A stretch of 64,000 nt of DNA. It comes from Runella sp. SP2 (GTDB taxonomy: Bacteria; Bacteroidota; Bacteroidia; Cytophagales; Spirosomataceae). The stretch spans positions 5,084,001 to 5,148,000 of the forward strand of contig NZ_CP031030.1 of NCBI RefSeq assembly GCF_003711225.1, given 5' to 3'. Every line of letters begins with the position of its first letter. Position 1 is the stretch's first letter. The translations under genes were made by a program, and so were the position numbers. This document shows, in pieces, positions 53,248 through 60,660 of the stretch. The notes under the pieces are model-generated. The model saw only the letters and a program-made list of their open reading frames with translations. It did not search any database and was not told where the DNA came from.

Positions 53248-53586
53248 TTAAATTCCGATAAACACAAACCCATCTTCTATCTTAACGGGATAGACATTGA
53301 TGCAATAGTCTTCGCCTTGTAAGTTCAGTCCAGTCTCAAGGGAAAACGTTTTTTTATGAAAAGGGCAGGCCACTTTCGGATGCCCTTGTTGGTCGCCAAT
53401 CATCCCACGGCTCAAGGCCATTTGATGCTTGTGGGGGCATTCGTTGTCGGTCGCATACCATTTATCGAGTTGTTTGAAATGAAATACCGCAATTTGTTTG
53501 TCGTTGTATTTAACACAAGCACCCCCATTTTCGGGAAAAGCAGAAACAGGTGCTGCTTTGAACCAAGTAGTAGATTGATTATTCAT
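53248..53586 (-). CDS. nirD: Nitrite reductase (NADH) small subunit
   Basis: A 112-residue Rieske-type [2Fe-2S] protein, the small subunit of assimilatory NADH-nitrite reductase. Iron-sulfur ligands are Cys50-Pro-His52 (CPHKHQMALS) and Cys74-Pro-Phe-His77 (CPFHKKTFSLETG). IAVFHFKQLDKWYATDN is the preceding strand region. It follows nirB by 33 bases. It has the compact length of the NirD group, without extra domains. Confidence 0.95.
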   Translation of the reverse strand: MNNQSTTWFKAAPVSAFPENGGACVKYNDKQIAVFHFKQLDKWYATDNECPHKHQMALSRGMIGDQQGHPKVACPFHKKTFSLETGLNLQGEDYCINVYPVKIEDGFVFIGI

Positions 53587-53619
53587 TTTAATTCAGTTTT
53601 AGGGTGAAACTTGGATAGA

Positions 53620-56127
53620 TTACCAATCAGCGGGGCGTTTTTGTCCACGCATCTCCACAAACTCCAACGTTGGATCAGGCTCTTCCACATTGACAAAGTG
53701 GGAAAAACGCGCCCTGATTTCAGGCGTTTCTACTGCTACTCGCCACTCATCGTGGTACGTATCGACCAAGTACTGAAGCTCATGCTCCAATTCAGCCGCA
53801 ATCCCTAAACTATCATTGATAATCACGTTGCGGAGGTAGTCCATTCCCCCTTCCAATTTATTGAACCAAGTAGCGGTGCGTTGGAGTGGTTCAGCAGTTT
53901 TGATGTAAAACATCAAAAAGCGGTCGATGTACTTCAAACAAGTTTCATCGTCGAGGTCGCTGGCCAGCAGCAGCGCGTGCTGAGGCTTGATTCCGCCGTT
54001 TCCGCATACGTACAAATTCCAACCTTTATCGGTTGCGATGATACCAAAGTCTTTGCTTTGGGCTTCGGCGCACTCACGCGTACAGCCCGAAACGGCACTT
54101 TTGAGCTTATGTGGCGAACGAATGCCTTTGTATCGGTTTTCTACCCGAATCGCAAATCCGACCGAATCTTGTACCCCAAATCGACACCACGTACTTCCCA
54201 CACAACTTTTGACCGTACGCAATGATTTTCCGTAGGCATGACCACTTTCAAAGCCTACTTCGAGCAGCTCTTCCCAAATTGAAGGCAGTTGCTCAACCCG
54301 TGCTCCGAACAAGTCAACCCGCTGTCCACCAGTAATCTTACAGTACAAATCATATTTTTTAGCGACCGTACCAAGCGCAATGAGTTGTTCGGGAGTTATT
54401 TCCCCACCTGGCACACGGGGCACGACCGAATACGTCCCACCTCGCTGAATATTGGCCATAAAACGGTCGTTCGTGTCTTGAATTACCGCCTGTTTGGCAA
54501 TGACATCGTTATAAATACTGGCCAACATCGAAGCAACGGCTGGCTTACAAACCTCACAGCCACAGCCTTTTCCAAACTTCGCCAACACCTCATCGTAGCT
54601 ACGTGTCCCTGATGTCTGAATCAAGTGATACATTTCTTGGCGCGAATAATCGAAGTGCTCACAAAGCACCTTTTTTACTACTTTGCCTTGTTTTTTGAGG
54701 GTTTCTGTCAACAAGTCAGACAACATAGGCACACAACCTCCGCAGCCTGTTCCTGCTTTTGTACACTTCTTGATGGCCGCTACATCAGGCAAGTTGTGTT
54801 CTTCAATGGCCTCGCAAATCGCGCCTTTGGTAATGTTTTCGCACGAACAAATACTGGCCTCGTCTGGCAGGGCACCAACGCCCGCCCCTGCTGAGGCACT
54901 ATCACCTTTGCGCGCAGGCAACACCAAATCTTCGGGGTTAGGTGGCAATACCAAACGATTTTTGACCGTTTGAAGAAGCATATTGTAGTTTTCGGCTTCT
55001 CCCACCAAAATCCCCCCCAACAGGTATTTTCCATCGGTCGTCACATTCAGGCGTTTATAAATACCTTTGAGTTTGTCTTCCACCACAATCGTATCGTGGG
55101 GAGTTTGTTCACAGAAAGGCTCGCCAAAACTTGCCACATCGACACCGATGAGCTTCAGTTTTGTGGACATATCAAACGCCTTAAATTCCTTGACAGTTTG
55201 TCCTTGTGCTAGGTTGTTTGCCACCACTTCGGCCATTTCGTAGCCAGGGGCAACGAGTCCATAAATCATTCCTTGATGAAGCGCACATTCACCGATGGCA
55301 TAAATATCAGGATGCGACGTCTGAAGTTGGTCGTTCACCACAATGCCCCCCCTTGGCCCAACGGCGATAGCAGCTTGTTTTGCCAGCTCGTCGCGGGGGC
55401 GTATTCCTGCCGAAATCACGACCATATCCACCTCCAGCGAAGTTCCGTCCGCAAACGAAAGCCCATCAACAGCCGCCCCTCCATCAAACTGTGACGTGTT
55501 TTTATTGAGGTGAATTTGAATCCCCAACGCTTCCATTTTTCGTTTGAGCATCCCAGCTCCCGCTGCGTCCAACTGCCGTGGCATGAGTCGCGGTGCAAAC
55601 TCCACTACGTGGGTTTCTAAGCCCAAATCGAGGGTTGCTTTGGCGGCTTCTAGCCCCAAAAGCCCTCCGCCAATTACCGCAGCACGCGTTGCACCTTTGG
55701 AATAACCAATGATGGCGTCGAGGTCTTCGATGGTTCGATAAACAAACACCCCTTCTTTTTCTACGCCTGGCACAGGAGGTACAAAGGCCCCTGAGCCCGT
55801 CGCCAACACCAGCTTGTCGTAAGGAATTTGTAACCCTGTGTGGGTCTGAACATAGTGAGCTGCGGGGTCGATTTTGACCACACACTCCCCAGTAAGTAGT
55901 TGGATGCCATGCTCGGCATACCAGCTTGCGGGCGCCATTGTCAGTTCTTCGACGGACGTGCCCGAAAAATACGCGGAGAGATGAACCCGATCGTACGCTG
56001 GACGAGGTTCTTCACCAATTACCGTGATAGAAAATAGGCCGCCACCTACTTTTGTCAGCAACTTTTCGCAGAACTTATAGCCTACCATTCCGTTGCCTAC
56101 TACCACTACCTTTAGCGGTTGTGTCAT
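53620..56127 (-). CDS. nirB: Nitrite reductase (NADH) large subunit
   Basis: An 835-residue NirB that reduces nitrite to ammonium with NADH in the cytoplasm. The FAD/NAD oxidoreductase half comes first (VVVGNGMVGYKFCEKLL, VIGGGLLGLEAAKATLDLGLETHVVE, and GEFCEQTP). Two BFD-like [2Fe-2S] domains follow (SICSCENITKGAI ... CTKAGTGCGGC near residue 430, and KGCGCEVCKP near 525). The ferredoxin-like half contains siroheme/4Fe-4S ligands SCVGSTWCRFG (near 645) and SGCTRECAEAQ (near 680). The C-terminus (HFVNVEEPDPTLEFVEMRGQKRPADW) is complete. It is the first gene of a six-gene transcript (nirB-nirD-kinase-regulator-TauE-rhodanese). Confidence 0.97.
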   Translation of the reverse strand: MTQPLKVVVVGNGMVGYKFCEKLLTKVGGGLFSITVIGEEPRPAYDRVHLSAYFSGTSVEELTMAPASWYAEHGIQLLTGECVVKIDPAAHYVQTHTGLQIPYDKLVLATGSGAFVPPVPGVEKEGVFVYRTIEDLDAIIGYSKGATRAAVIGGGLLGLEAAKATLDLGLETHVVEFAPRLMPRQLDAAGAGMLKRKMEALGIQIHLNKNTSQFDGGAAVDGLSFADGTSLEVDMVVISAGIRPRDELAKQAAIAVGPRGGIVVNDQLQTSHPDIYAIGECALHQGMIYGLVAPGYEMAEVVANNLAQGQTVKEFKAFDMSTKLKLIGVDVASFGEPFCEQTPHDTIVVEDKLKGIYKRLNVTTDGKYLLGGILVGEAENYNMLLQTVKNRLVLPPNPEDLVLPARKGDSASAGAGVGALPDEASICSCENITKGAICEAIEEHNLPDVAAIKKCTKAGTGCGGCVPMLSDLLTETLKKQGKVVKKVLCEHFDYSRQEMYHLIQTSGTRSYDEVLAKFGKGCGCEVCKPAVASMLASIYNDVIAKQAVIQDTNDRFMANIQRGGTYSVVPRVPGGEITPEQLIALGTVAKKYDLYCKITGGQRVDLFGARVEQLPSIWEELLEVGFESGHAYGKSLRTVKSCVGSTWCRFGVQDSVGFAIRVENRYKGIRSPHKLKSAVSGCTRECAEAQSKDFGIIATDKGWNLYVCGNGGIKPQHALLLASDLDDETCLKYIDRFLMFYIKTAEPLQRTATWFNKLEGGMDYLRNVIINDSLGIAAELEHELQYLVDTYHDEWRVAVETPEIRARFSHFVNVEEPDPTLEFVEMRGQKRPADW

Positions 56128-56144
56128 GGAGAAAATTGTTTTTA

Positions 56145-56159
56145 CAATCCCTAATTTAA
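56145..56159 (-). promoter_or_regulatory. Leader motif TTAAATTAGGGATTG before nirB
   Basis: On the minus strand the motif TTAAATTAGGGATTG ends 17 bases before the nirB start. It is shared, with one mismatch, with the cobA leader (56472-56486). Confidence 0.6.
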
Positions 56160-56217
56160 TCCTCTATATGTACTTCAATTTTTAATGAGTAATTCTTATA
56201 AAAGTTGAATCTTACGC

Positions 56218-56359
56218 TACTTAAATTAAAAACCAAATATTTTAATTTTTGCAATTTTTACACCAATGATGGTTGTTTTTAAAACCAGCTTTTGCAAAAA
56301 TAGAATATTATTTCCTACAAATACTTAAAAATAATACTTAATTTTGAAAAAATACTTAA
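56218..56359 (+). promoter_or_regulatory. Four TACTTAA heptamers
   Basis: Exact TACTTAA at 56218-56224, 56322-56328, 56335-56341 and 56353-56359, plus TACTTCA at 56171 and TACTTTA on the minus strand at 56428-56422. The last three exact copies start 13 and 18 bases apart. They match six of seven positions of the E. coli NarL heptamer TACYYMT, and the adjacent operon encodes a NarL-type regulator. Confidence 0.5.
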
Positions 56360-56378
56360 TTTTAATCTATTATTCTAT

Positions 56379-56392
56379 CAATGTGCACATTG
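56379..56392. promoter_or_regulatory. Perfect 14-bp palindrome CAATGTGCACATTG
   Basis: Perfect dyad, 98 bases before the cobA start and about 250 bases before nirB. The GTGCAC core is GC-rich against an AT-rich background. The symmetry fits a homodimeric repressor or activator site. Confidence 0.55.
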
Positions 56393-56435
56393 GTAAAATA
56401 ATATTTCAAAAAAGTATTTATAAAGTACAAAATAC

Positions 56436-56460
56436 ACCAAAAGAGTGGCGGCTCTTTGGT
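56436..56460 (+). promoter_or_regulatory. Leader hairpin before cobA
   Basis: ACCAAA-GAG pairs with CTCTTTGGT (nine pairs, one bulged A) around TGGCGG, ending 29 bases before the cobA start. If transcribed it would form a 5' leader hairpin. Confidence 0.5.
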
Positions 56461-56471
56461 ACGTAAATAGG

Positions 56472-56486
56472 TTAAATTAGGGACTG
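56472..56486 (+). promoter_or_regulatory. Leader motif TTAAATTAGGGACTG before cobA
   Basis: The 15-base motif ends three bases before the cobA ATG, and 14 of 15 bases match the minus-strand motif before nirB (56145-56159). Confidence 0.6.
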
Positions 56487-56489
56487 ATT

Positions 56490-57248
56490 ATGAAACCAAC
56501 ATTAACACTGGTAGGGGCTGGCCCTGGCGACCCCGAACTCATTACACTCAAGGGAATTAAAGCATTACAACAAGCAGACGTTGTTCTTTACGACGCTTTG
56601 GTATCCACCGAACTCCTCACCTACGCCCCTGCTCACGCGCAGCTGGTCTATGTAGGCAAACGACGTGGGCGCTGCGAATTTGCCCAAAGCGACCTCAACC
56701 AACTCATTGTTGACTATGCCCTCACGTATGGGCATGTCGTTCGCCTCAAAGGTGGTGATTCTTTTGTCTTTGGCAGGGGATACGAAGAAATTGCCTTTGC
56801 CCAAGAATTTGGCATTCAAACCGCCGTGATTCCTGGCATTTCGAGCAGCATTTCGGTACCTGCCTTGGCGGGTATTCCGCTTACCTGCCGAGGAGTAAGT
56901 GAAAGTTTTTGGGTACTCACGGGCACCACCAAAAACCACAGCCTCTCCAACGACGTCGCCAAAGCCGCTCACAGCACGGCCACAATCGTGATTTTGATGG
57001 GAATGCAGCACCTCAGCCAAATTACCTCCCTTTTTTCGGAAGTAGGACGCGGCCATACGCCCATCGCTATTATCCAAAACGGCAGCACGCCCCAACAAAA
57101 ACTTGGCCTAGGCACCGTTGATACAATTGTGGAAGTGGTTGACAAAGAGCAACTGACCAATCCTGCCATCATCATTATCGGAGACGTTGTACGGTTACAT
57201 CCTGCCTATCCCAACGGTAGGTTGGAAGCAACGATGGCTTTTGGATAA
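56490..57248 (+). CDS. cobA: Uroporphyrinogen-III C-methyltransferase
   Basis: A 252-residue SAM-dependent enzyme that makes precorrin-2 from uroporphyrinogen III, on the way to siroheme (the NirB cofactor) and cobalamin. The family motifs are LVGAGPGDPELITLKGIKALQQADVVLYDALVS, RLKGGDSFVFGRGYEE and PGISSSISVPALAGIPLTCRGVSESF. It is the single-domain (CobA/SUMT) form; no CysG-like dehydrogenase/ferrochelatase domain is attached or present in this window. It is transcribed away from nirB and shares a promoter region with it, so the two are probably co-regulated. Confidence 0.95.
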   Translation: MKPTLTLVGAGPGDPELITLKGIKALQQADVVLYDALVSTELLTYAPAHAQLVYVGKRRGRCEFAQSDLNQLIVDYALTYGHVVRLKGGDSFVFGRGYEEIAFAQEFGIQTAVIPGISSSISVPALAGIPLTCRGVSESFWVLTGTTKNHSLSNDVAKAAHSTATIVILMGMQHLSQITSLFSEVGRGHTPIAIIQNGSTPQQKLGLGTVDTIVEVVDKEQLTNPAIIIIGDVVRLHPAYPNGRLEATMAFG

Positions 57249-57268
57249 AACCAATCCTTCCCATCACC

Positions 57269-58426
57269 ATGAGCCGTCTTTTATCTTTTCTCATTGTTGG
57301 CATGAGTTGTCAGTTAGCCTTTGGTCAATCGACCCCAGAATTATGTCAGGGTGGCTATTTTACCGAAGCACAGGGCAAAGAATTTTTAGAAAAACACGTA
57401 CCTTCTTCCAAAAAAGAATGGGAAAACCGCGCTACCCAAATCCGTAGTCGCATTTTGGAAGGAGGTGAACTCAAAAACCTTCCACCCCGCCCAACATCTA
57501 AACCGATTGTCCACAGCCGACGAGAGCTAAACGGATACAGCGTTGAAAATGTGGCCTTTGAGAGCGTAGAAGGTTATTATGTAACGGGAAATTTGTATCG
57601 TCCCCTTCAGCAAAAAGGGCCTTTTGCGGCGGTACTTTGTCCACACGGACATACCCAAAACGCCGATGCTCGTTTTCTGGAGGCAATGCAGTTTCGTTGT
57701 GCTAATTTGGCGCGCATGGGTGCTGTGGTGTTTGCATACGATATGCTGGGTTACAGCGATGCCCAACAATGCCAACACAAACTTCCCAAAGCGTTTAAAC
57801 TACAAGCCTTGAATAGCATTCGGGCATTGGATTTTTTGCTAGACCAACCTGGTATCGATAAAAATCGAGTAGGTGTGACGGGTGAATCTGGTGGCGGCAC
57901 TCAAACATTTATGCTTACCGCCCTCGACCCGCGCGTAAAAGTGGCAGTTCCTGTGGTGATGGTTTCGGCGCACTTTTTTGGCGGATGTACCTGCGAAAGC
58001 GGGATGCCTGTTCATAAAAAAGGAGATTTTCAGACCAATAACGTAGAAATCGCCGCCCTTGCTGCACCTCGCCCCTTGCTAATCGTTTCGGATGGTGCCG
58101 ACTGGACCAAGCACAATCCTGAGGTGGAATACCCGCATTTGCAGAAGATTTATCGCTTATACGGAAAAGCTAATTTGGTAGAAAACGTCCATTTACCCAA
58201 CGAAAAACACGACTACGGCCCTTCAAAAAGAGCCGCAGCCTATCGTTTTTTGGCGAAGCACCTAAGTTTAGATATTTCGAAAGTAACCAAGGCCGATGGC
58301 AGTATCGACGAAAGTAATGCGCAACTGCTCGACCGTAAGCTGTTGGAAGTATTCAACGCCGACCACCCACGCCCTAGTAATGCTGCCATGGGCGATGAAG
58401 CGGTGACGGCCTTGCTCAATTGGTAA
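57269..58426 (+). CDS. Secreted acetyl-xylan esterase-like alpha/beta hydrolase
   Basis: A 385-residue exported hydrolase; signal peptide MSRLLSFLIVGMSCQLAFGQ. The nucleophile is Ser207 in VTGESGGGTQTFM. AVLCPHGHTQNAD holds the oxyanion strand, VFAYDMLGYSDA follows, and the acid and histidine lie in LIVSDGADWTKHNPE and NEKHDYGPSKR. It resembles AXE1/Abhydrolase_7 enzymes that remove acetyl groups from plant polysaccharides. It starts 20 bases after cobA on the same strand, so read-through from cobA is likely, though no functional link is obvious. Confidence 0.85.
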   Translation: MSRLLSFLIVGMSCQLAFGQSTPELCQGGYFTEAQGKEFLEKHVPSSKKEWENRATQIRSRILEGGELKNLPPRPTSKPIVHSRRELNGYSVENVAFESVEGYYVTGNLYRPLQQKGPFAAVLCPHGHTQNADARFLEAMQFRCANLARMGAVVFAYDMLGYSDAQQCQHKLPKAFKLQALNSIRALDFLLDQPGIDKNRVGVTGESGGGTQTFMLTALDPRVKVAVPVVMVSAHFFGGCTCESGMPVHKKGDFQTNNVEIAALAAPRPLLIVSDGADWTKHNPEVEYPHLQKIYRLYGKANLVENVHLPNEKHDYGPSKRAAAYRFLAKHLSLDISKVTKADGSIDESNAQLLDRKLLEVFNADHPRPSNAAMGDEAVTALLNW

Positions 58427-58430
58427 TCAT

Positions 58431-59240
58431 CTATTGGTCAACGGATTTGATACTGTAGTTTTTGGTAAACTGCCACAACAACGCTGGTGCAAAACGCTTG
58501 AGGTAAGTACCAAGGGTTTCCATAAAACCTGCAATAACGACCTCACGCTTTCCTGCTTTGAAGGCTGCGACCATTTTGCGCGCACACACATCGGCTGGAA
58601 TCCCTTTGGCTTGGTTTTCATCCATCTTGCCAAAGGGTTTTCCGTCTTTTCCGATGGCGTTGTACGATATATTGGTTTTGATATAGCCAGGACACACAAT
58701 CGTCACCTGCACTCCTTCTTGCCATACCTCCCCTCGCAACGAATCAAAAAAACCTTGAATGGCGTGTTTGGAAGCACTGTAAAACGTGCGAAATGAAGTG
58801 CCAATTTTTCCACTTACGCTGCTTGTTACCAGTATTCCTCCCGATTTTTGTGCCAACAAATGCGGCAGGACTTCGCGCGTGAGCAGGACAAGGTTCGTAA
58901 AGTTGGTATCCATCAATCGCTTAAAATCAGCAGGGGCAATGTCCAAAAACTTTTCGCGCTGACTTACTCCTGCGTTGGGTACTAACACGTCGATACGCCC
59001 AAAATATGCCAAGACTCGCTGGGTTTTGGCAGCAAATTCTTCGGGGCGAAGCATGTCAATCGGCAACGTCATCACGGCGTTTTCTGGCAAAGACAATTCT
59101 CGTTTGACACGCTCCAGTTCTTCGAGACGCCGCGCTGAAAGCACTAGCTTGGCGCCTTCTTTGGCAAATTCATGGGCCAAAGCCTCGCCAATTCCCGACG
59201 AAGCCCCCGTTATCCAAACAACTTTATTGGTTAGGTTCAT
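58431..59240 (-). CDS. Short-chain dehydrogenase/reductase
   Basis: A 269-residue classical SDR. The NAD(P) site is WITGASSGIGEALAHEF (residues 11-18), and the catalytic set is Ser (TSSVSG, about 140), Tyr154 and Lys158 in FYSASKHAIQGFFDSLRGEV. VLVPNAGVSQ is the NAG motif. VCPGYIKTNIS follows the catalytic region as usual. It resembles the DHRS7/YqjQ-type group. The substrate cannot be assigned. It converges on the esterase gene with only four bases between the stop codons. Confidence 0.9.
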   Translation of the reverse strand: MNLTNKVVWITGASSGIGEALAHEFAKEGAKLVLSARRLEELERVKRELSLPENAVMTLPIDMLRPEEFAAKTQRVLAYFGRIDVLVPNAGVSQREKFLDIAPADFKRLMDTNFTNLVLLTREVLPHLLAQKSGGILVTSSVSGKIGTSFRTFYSASKHAIQGFFDSLRGEVWQEGVQVTIVCPGYIKTNISYNAIGKDGKPFGKMDENQAKGIPADVCARKMVAAFKAGKREVVIAGFMETLGTYLKRFAPALLWQFTKNYSIKSVDQ

Positions 59241-59319
59241 TTATATTCGGTTTCCTGTTTTTTGTTTAGAGTTCACTGTCATGCTGACAATAGGAAGCAT
59301 CTATTTCCTGTTTTTACTC

Positions 59320-59423
59320 GTCGGGTTGTGAGCAACCCTCCTCACATTAACGCCCCTTCTCACATTCGACATTCTACCCTCTGCACTCGACATTCCAAAT
59401 TGGTCGGGTTGTGAGCAACCCTC
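59320..59423. repeat. Dispersed hairpins, GGGTTG family, two copies with direct repeats
   Basis: Two identical GGGTTG-TGAG-CAACCC units at 59320-59340 and 59403-59423, each followed by CTCAC(A/G)TTA. Between them lie CGACATT-type repeats like those at 3030-3076. The 292-base gap (59241-59532) otherwise contains no gene. Confidence 0.85.
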
Positions 59424-59532
59424 CTCACGTTAGCAACCCTCTTCACATTAACGCCTCTTCACATTTGCCTAAATTCAGTTTTTTTGCAATATCGTGCATT
59501 TTTACACGTTAATTCCACCAAATGACATTTTT

Positions 59533-60513
59533 ATGACCAGACTGCGTTTGTGCGTTCCTTTTTTCTTGATTTTCATTTTCCCCCACGCTCGCGCCCAGCA
59601 CTTTGCTTTGAGTCGTCTTTTTTACCCTAATGCTACACTTCGCGCCGATATGATGGCCGATGCTAACATGGGCAACAATCAACGTTTTGGGCTTACTAGA
59701 ACATCATTCAATGCCATTATCCCGCTCCGTAGCGAAGTGGATGTCGCATTTAGTCTTCGCAAAAAACTGGACTTACGCGCCCGTCACTTTTTGATGTTGG
59801 CCAATGCTTCACAAATCAACCCAAGTATCAACAGTACCATCACGCCCGACAATGGCTATAAAACGTTTTCGGCAGGCGTGCTGATGCTTCAAGCCAGCCT
59901 CCGCGACCGCCTGTGGATTTATGGCGGTGGTCTGGGACTAACGGAGTCAAACGAGACATTTTTTACGCCTCAACCTTTCTTTTGGGGTGGAGGGGCGCGG
60001 ATGCGAATTTTAGGAATCCATACCCAAATCGCTTACGGAACGGTGCTGATTTATAACCAAAAAATTCGCTTTGTACCCGTTTTTGGTATTAATAAACGCA
60101 TCAACAAACAATGGCGCGTGTCGGCGTTGTTACCGTTTCGTGCTGATGTCAACTACCGTTTCAATGAATGGCTAAACTTCGACATGATTGGGGCATTCGA
60201 CGGTTATAGTGGTGGTTTTCAACAAGTAACCAGTGTAGAAAAAATGCTCCGTCGGAGTAATTATCAGCAGGTAAAATTTTCGGTTGCCGCCAATGCACAC
60301 TTATTTACCGTTTTCAATGTGTCGTTAGAGGCTGGTTTGGGTACCTTCCGCCAAATCCGCACCTTCAATGCAGCTCGCGAAAACCTCGGAACTCAGAACC
60401 CAAACATTGCCCCCTTCATTGGAGCCAGTGTGCGTTATATCTCAAGTAAGTCAAAGCTTTCGTCGCAGTTTACTAGGAAGTTAGGATTTGGAGAGTCAGG
60501 TATCAACTGGTAA
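59533..60513 (+). CDS. DUF6268 family outer-membrane-like protein
   Basis: A 326-residue exported protein; the start at 59533 (MTRLRLCVPFFLIFIFPHARAQ) gives the signal peptide, and the upstream ORF start is implausible. The mature part is a run of amphipathic strands (FNAIIPLRSEVDVAFSLRKKLDLRARHFLMLANASQ, RLWIYGGGLGLTESNE, QIAYGTVLIYNQKIRFVPVFGI, VKFSVAANAHLFTVFNVSLEAGLGTF), typical of a beta-barrel. It ends in a strand with Ser/Lys. It matches the DUF6268 barrel group as I understand it. Function unknown. A terminator follows. Confidence 0.68.
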   Translation: MTRLRLCVPFFLIFIFPHARAQHFALSRLFYPNATLRADMMADANMGNNQRFGLTRTSFNAIIPLRSEVDVAFSLRKKLDLRARHFLMLANASQINPSINSTITPDNGYKTFSAGVLMLQASLRDRLWIYGGGLGLTESNETFFTPQPFFWGGGARMRILGIHTQIAYGTVLIYNQKIRFVPVFGINKRINKQWRVSALLPFRADVNYRFNEWLNFDMIGAFDGYSGGFQQVTSVEKMLRRSNYQQVKFSVAANAHLFTVFNVSLEAGLGTFRQIRTFNAARENLGTQNPNIAPFIGASVRYISSKSKLSSQFTRKLGFGESGINW

Positions 60514-60532
60514 ACCTTCCGCGCGAAACCCC

Positions 60533-60561
60533 AAGGCAGCCCTCAAAAGCTGCCTTTTTTT
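60533..60561 (+). terminator. Terminator after the DUF6268 gene
   Basis: An eight-pair stem (AAGGCAGC with GCTGCCTT), an eight-base loop and seven T residues, 20 bases after the stop. Confidence 0.88.
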
Positions 60562-60660
60562 ATGGGTTAGCGCGTATAATAATCCTGCCTTCATCATGAG
60601 TTAACATACCAATTGTTCTTTTGCAGTTAATTATCCCCGTTTCAATCAAACCTCTCCCCT

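Larger units (their letters stand above)
56128..56489. promoter_or_regulatory. Divergent nirB-cobA control region
   Basis: 362 bases, strongly AT-rich, with several distinct signals listed separately: a motif shared by both leaders, four TACTTAA heptamers, a 14-bp palindrome and a leader hairpin before cobA. TAATTTTG (56339-56346, plus strand) and TATTTTTG (56302-56295, minus strand) resemble TAnnTTTG boxes but lack well-spaced minus-33 partners. No ORF of any quality is present. Confidence 0.65.

Noticed and set aside
54625-54973. Plus-strand ORFs within nirB
   Set aside because: Antisense shadows; nirB has all expected cofactor motifs in its own frame.
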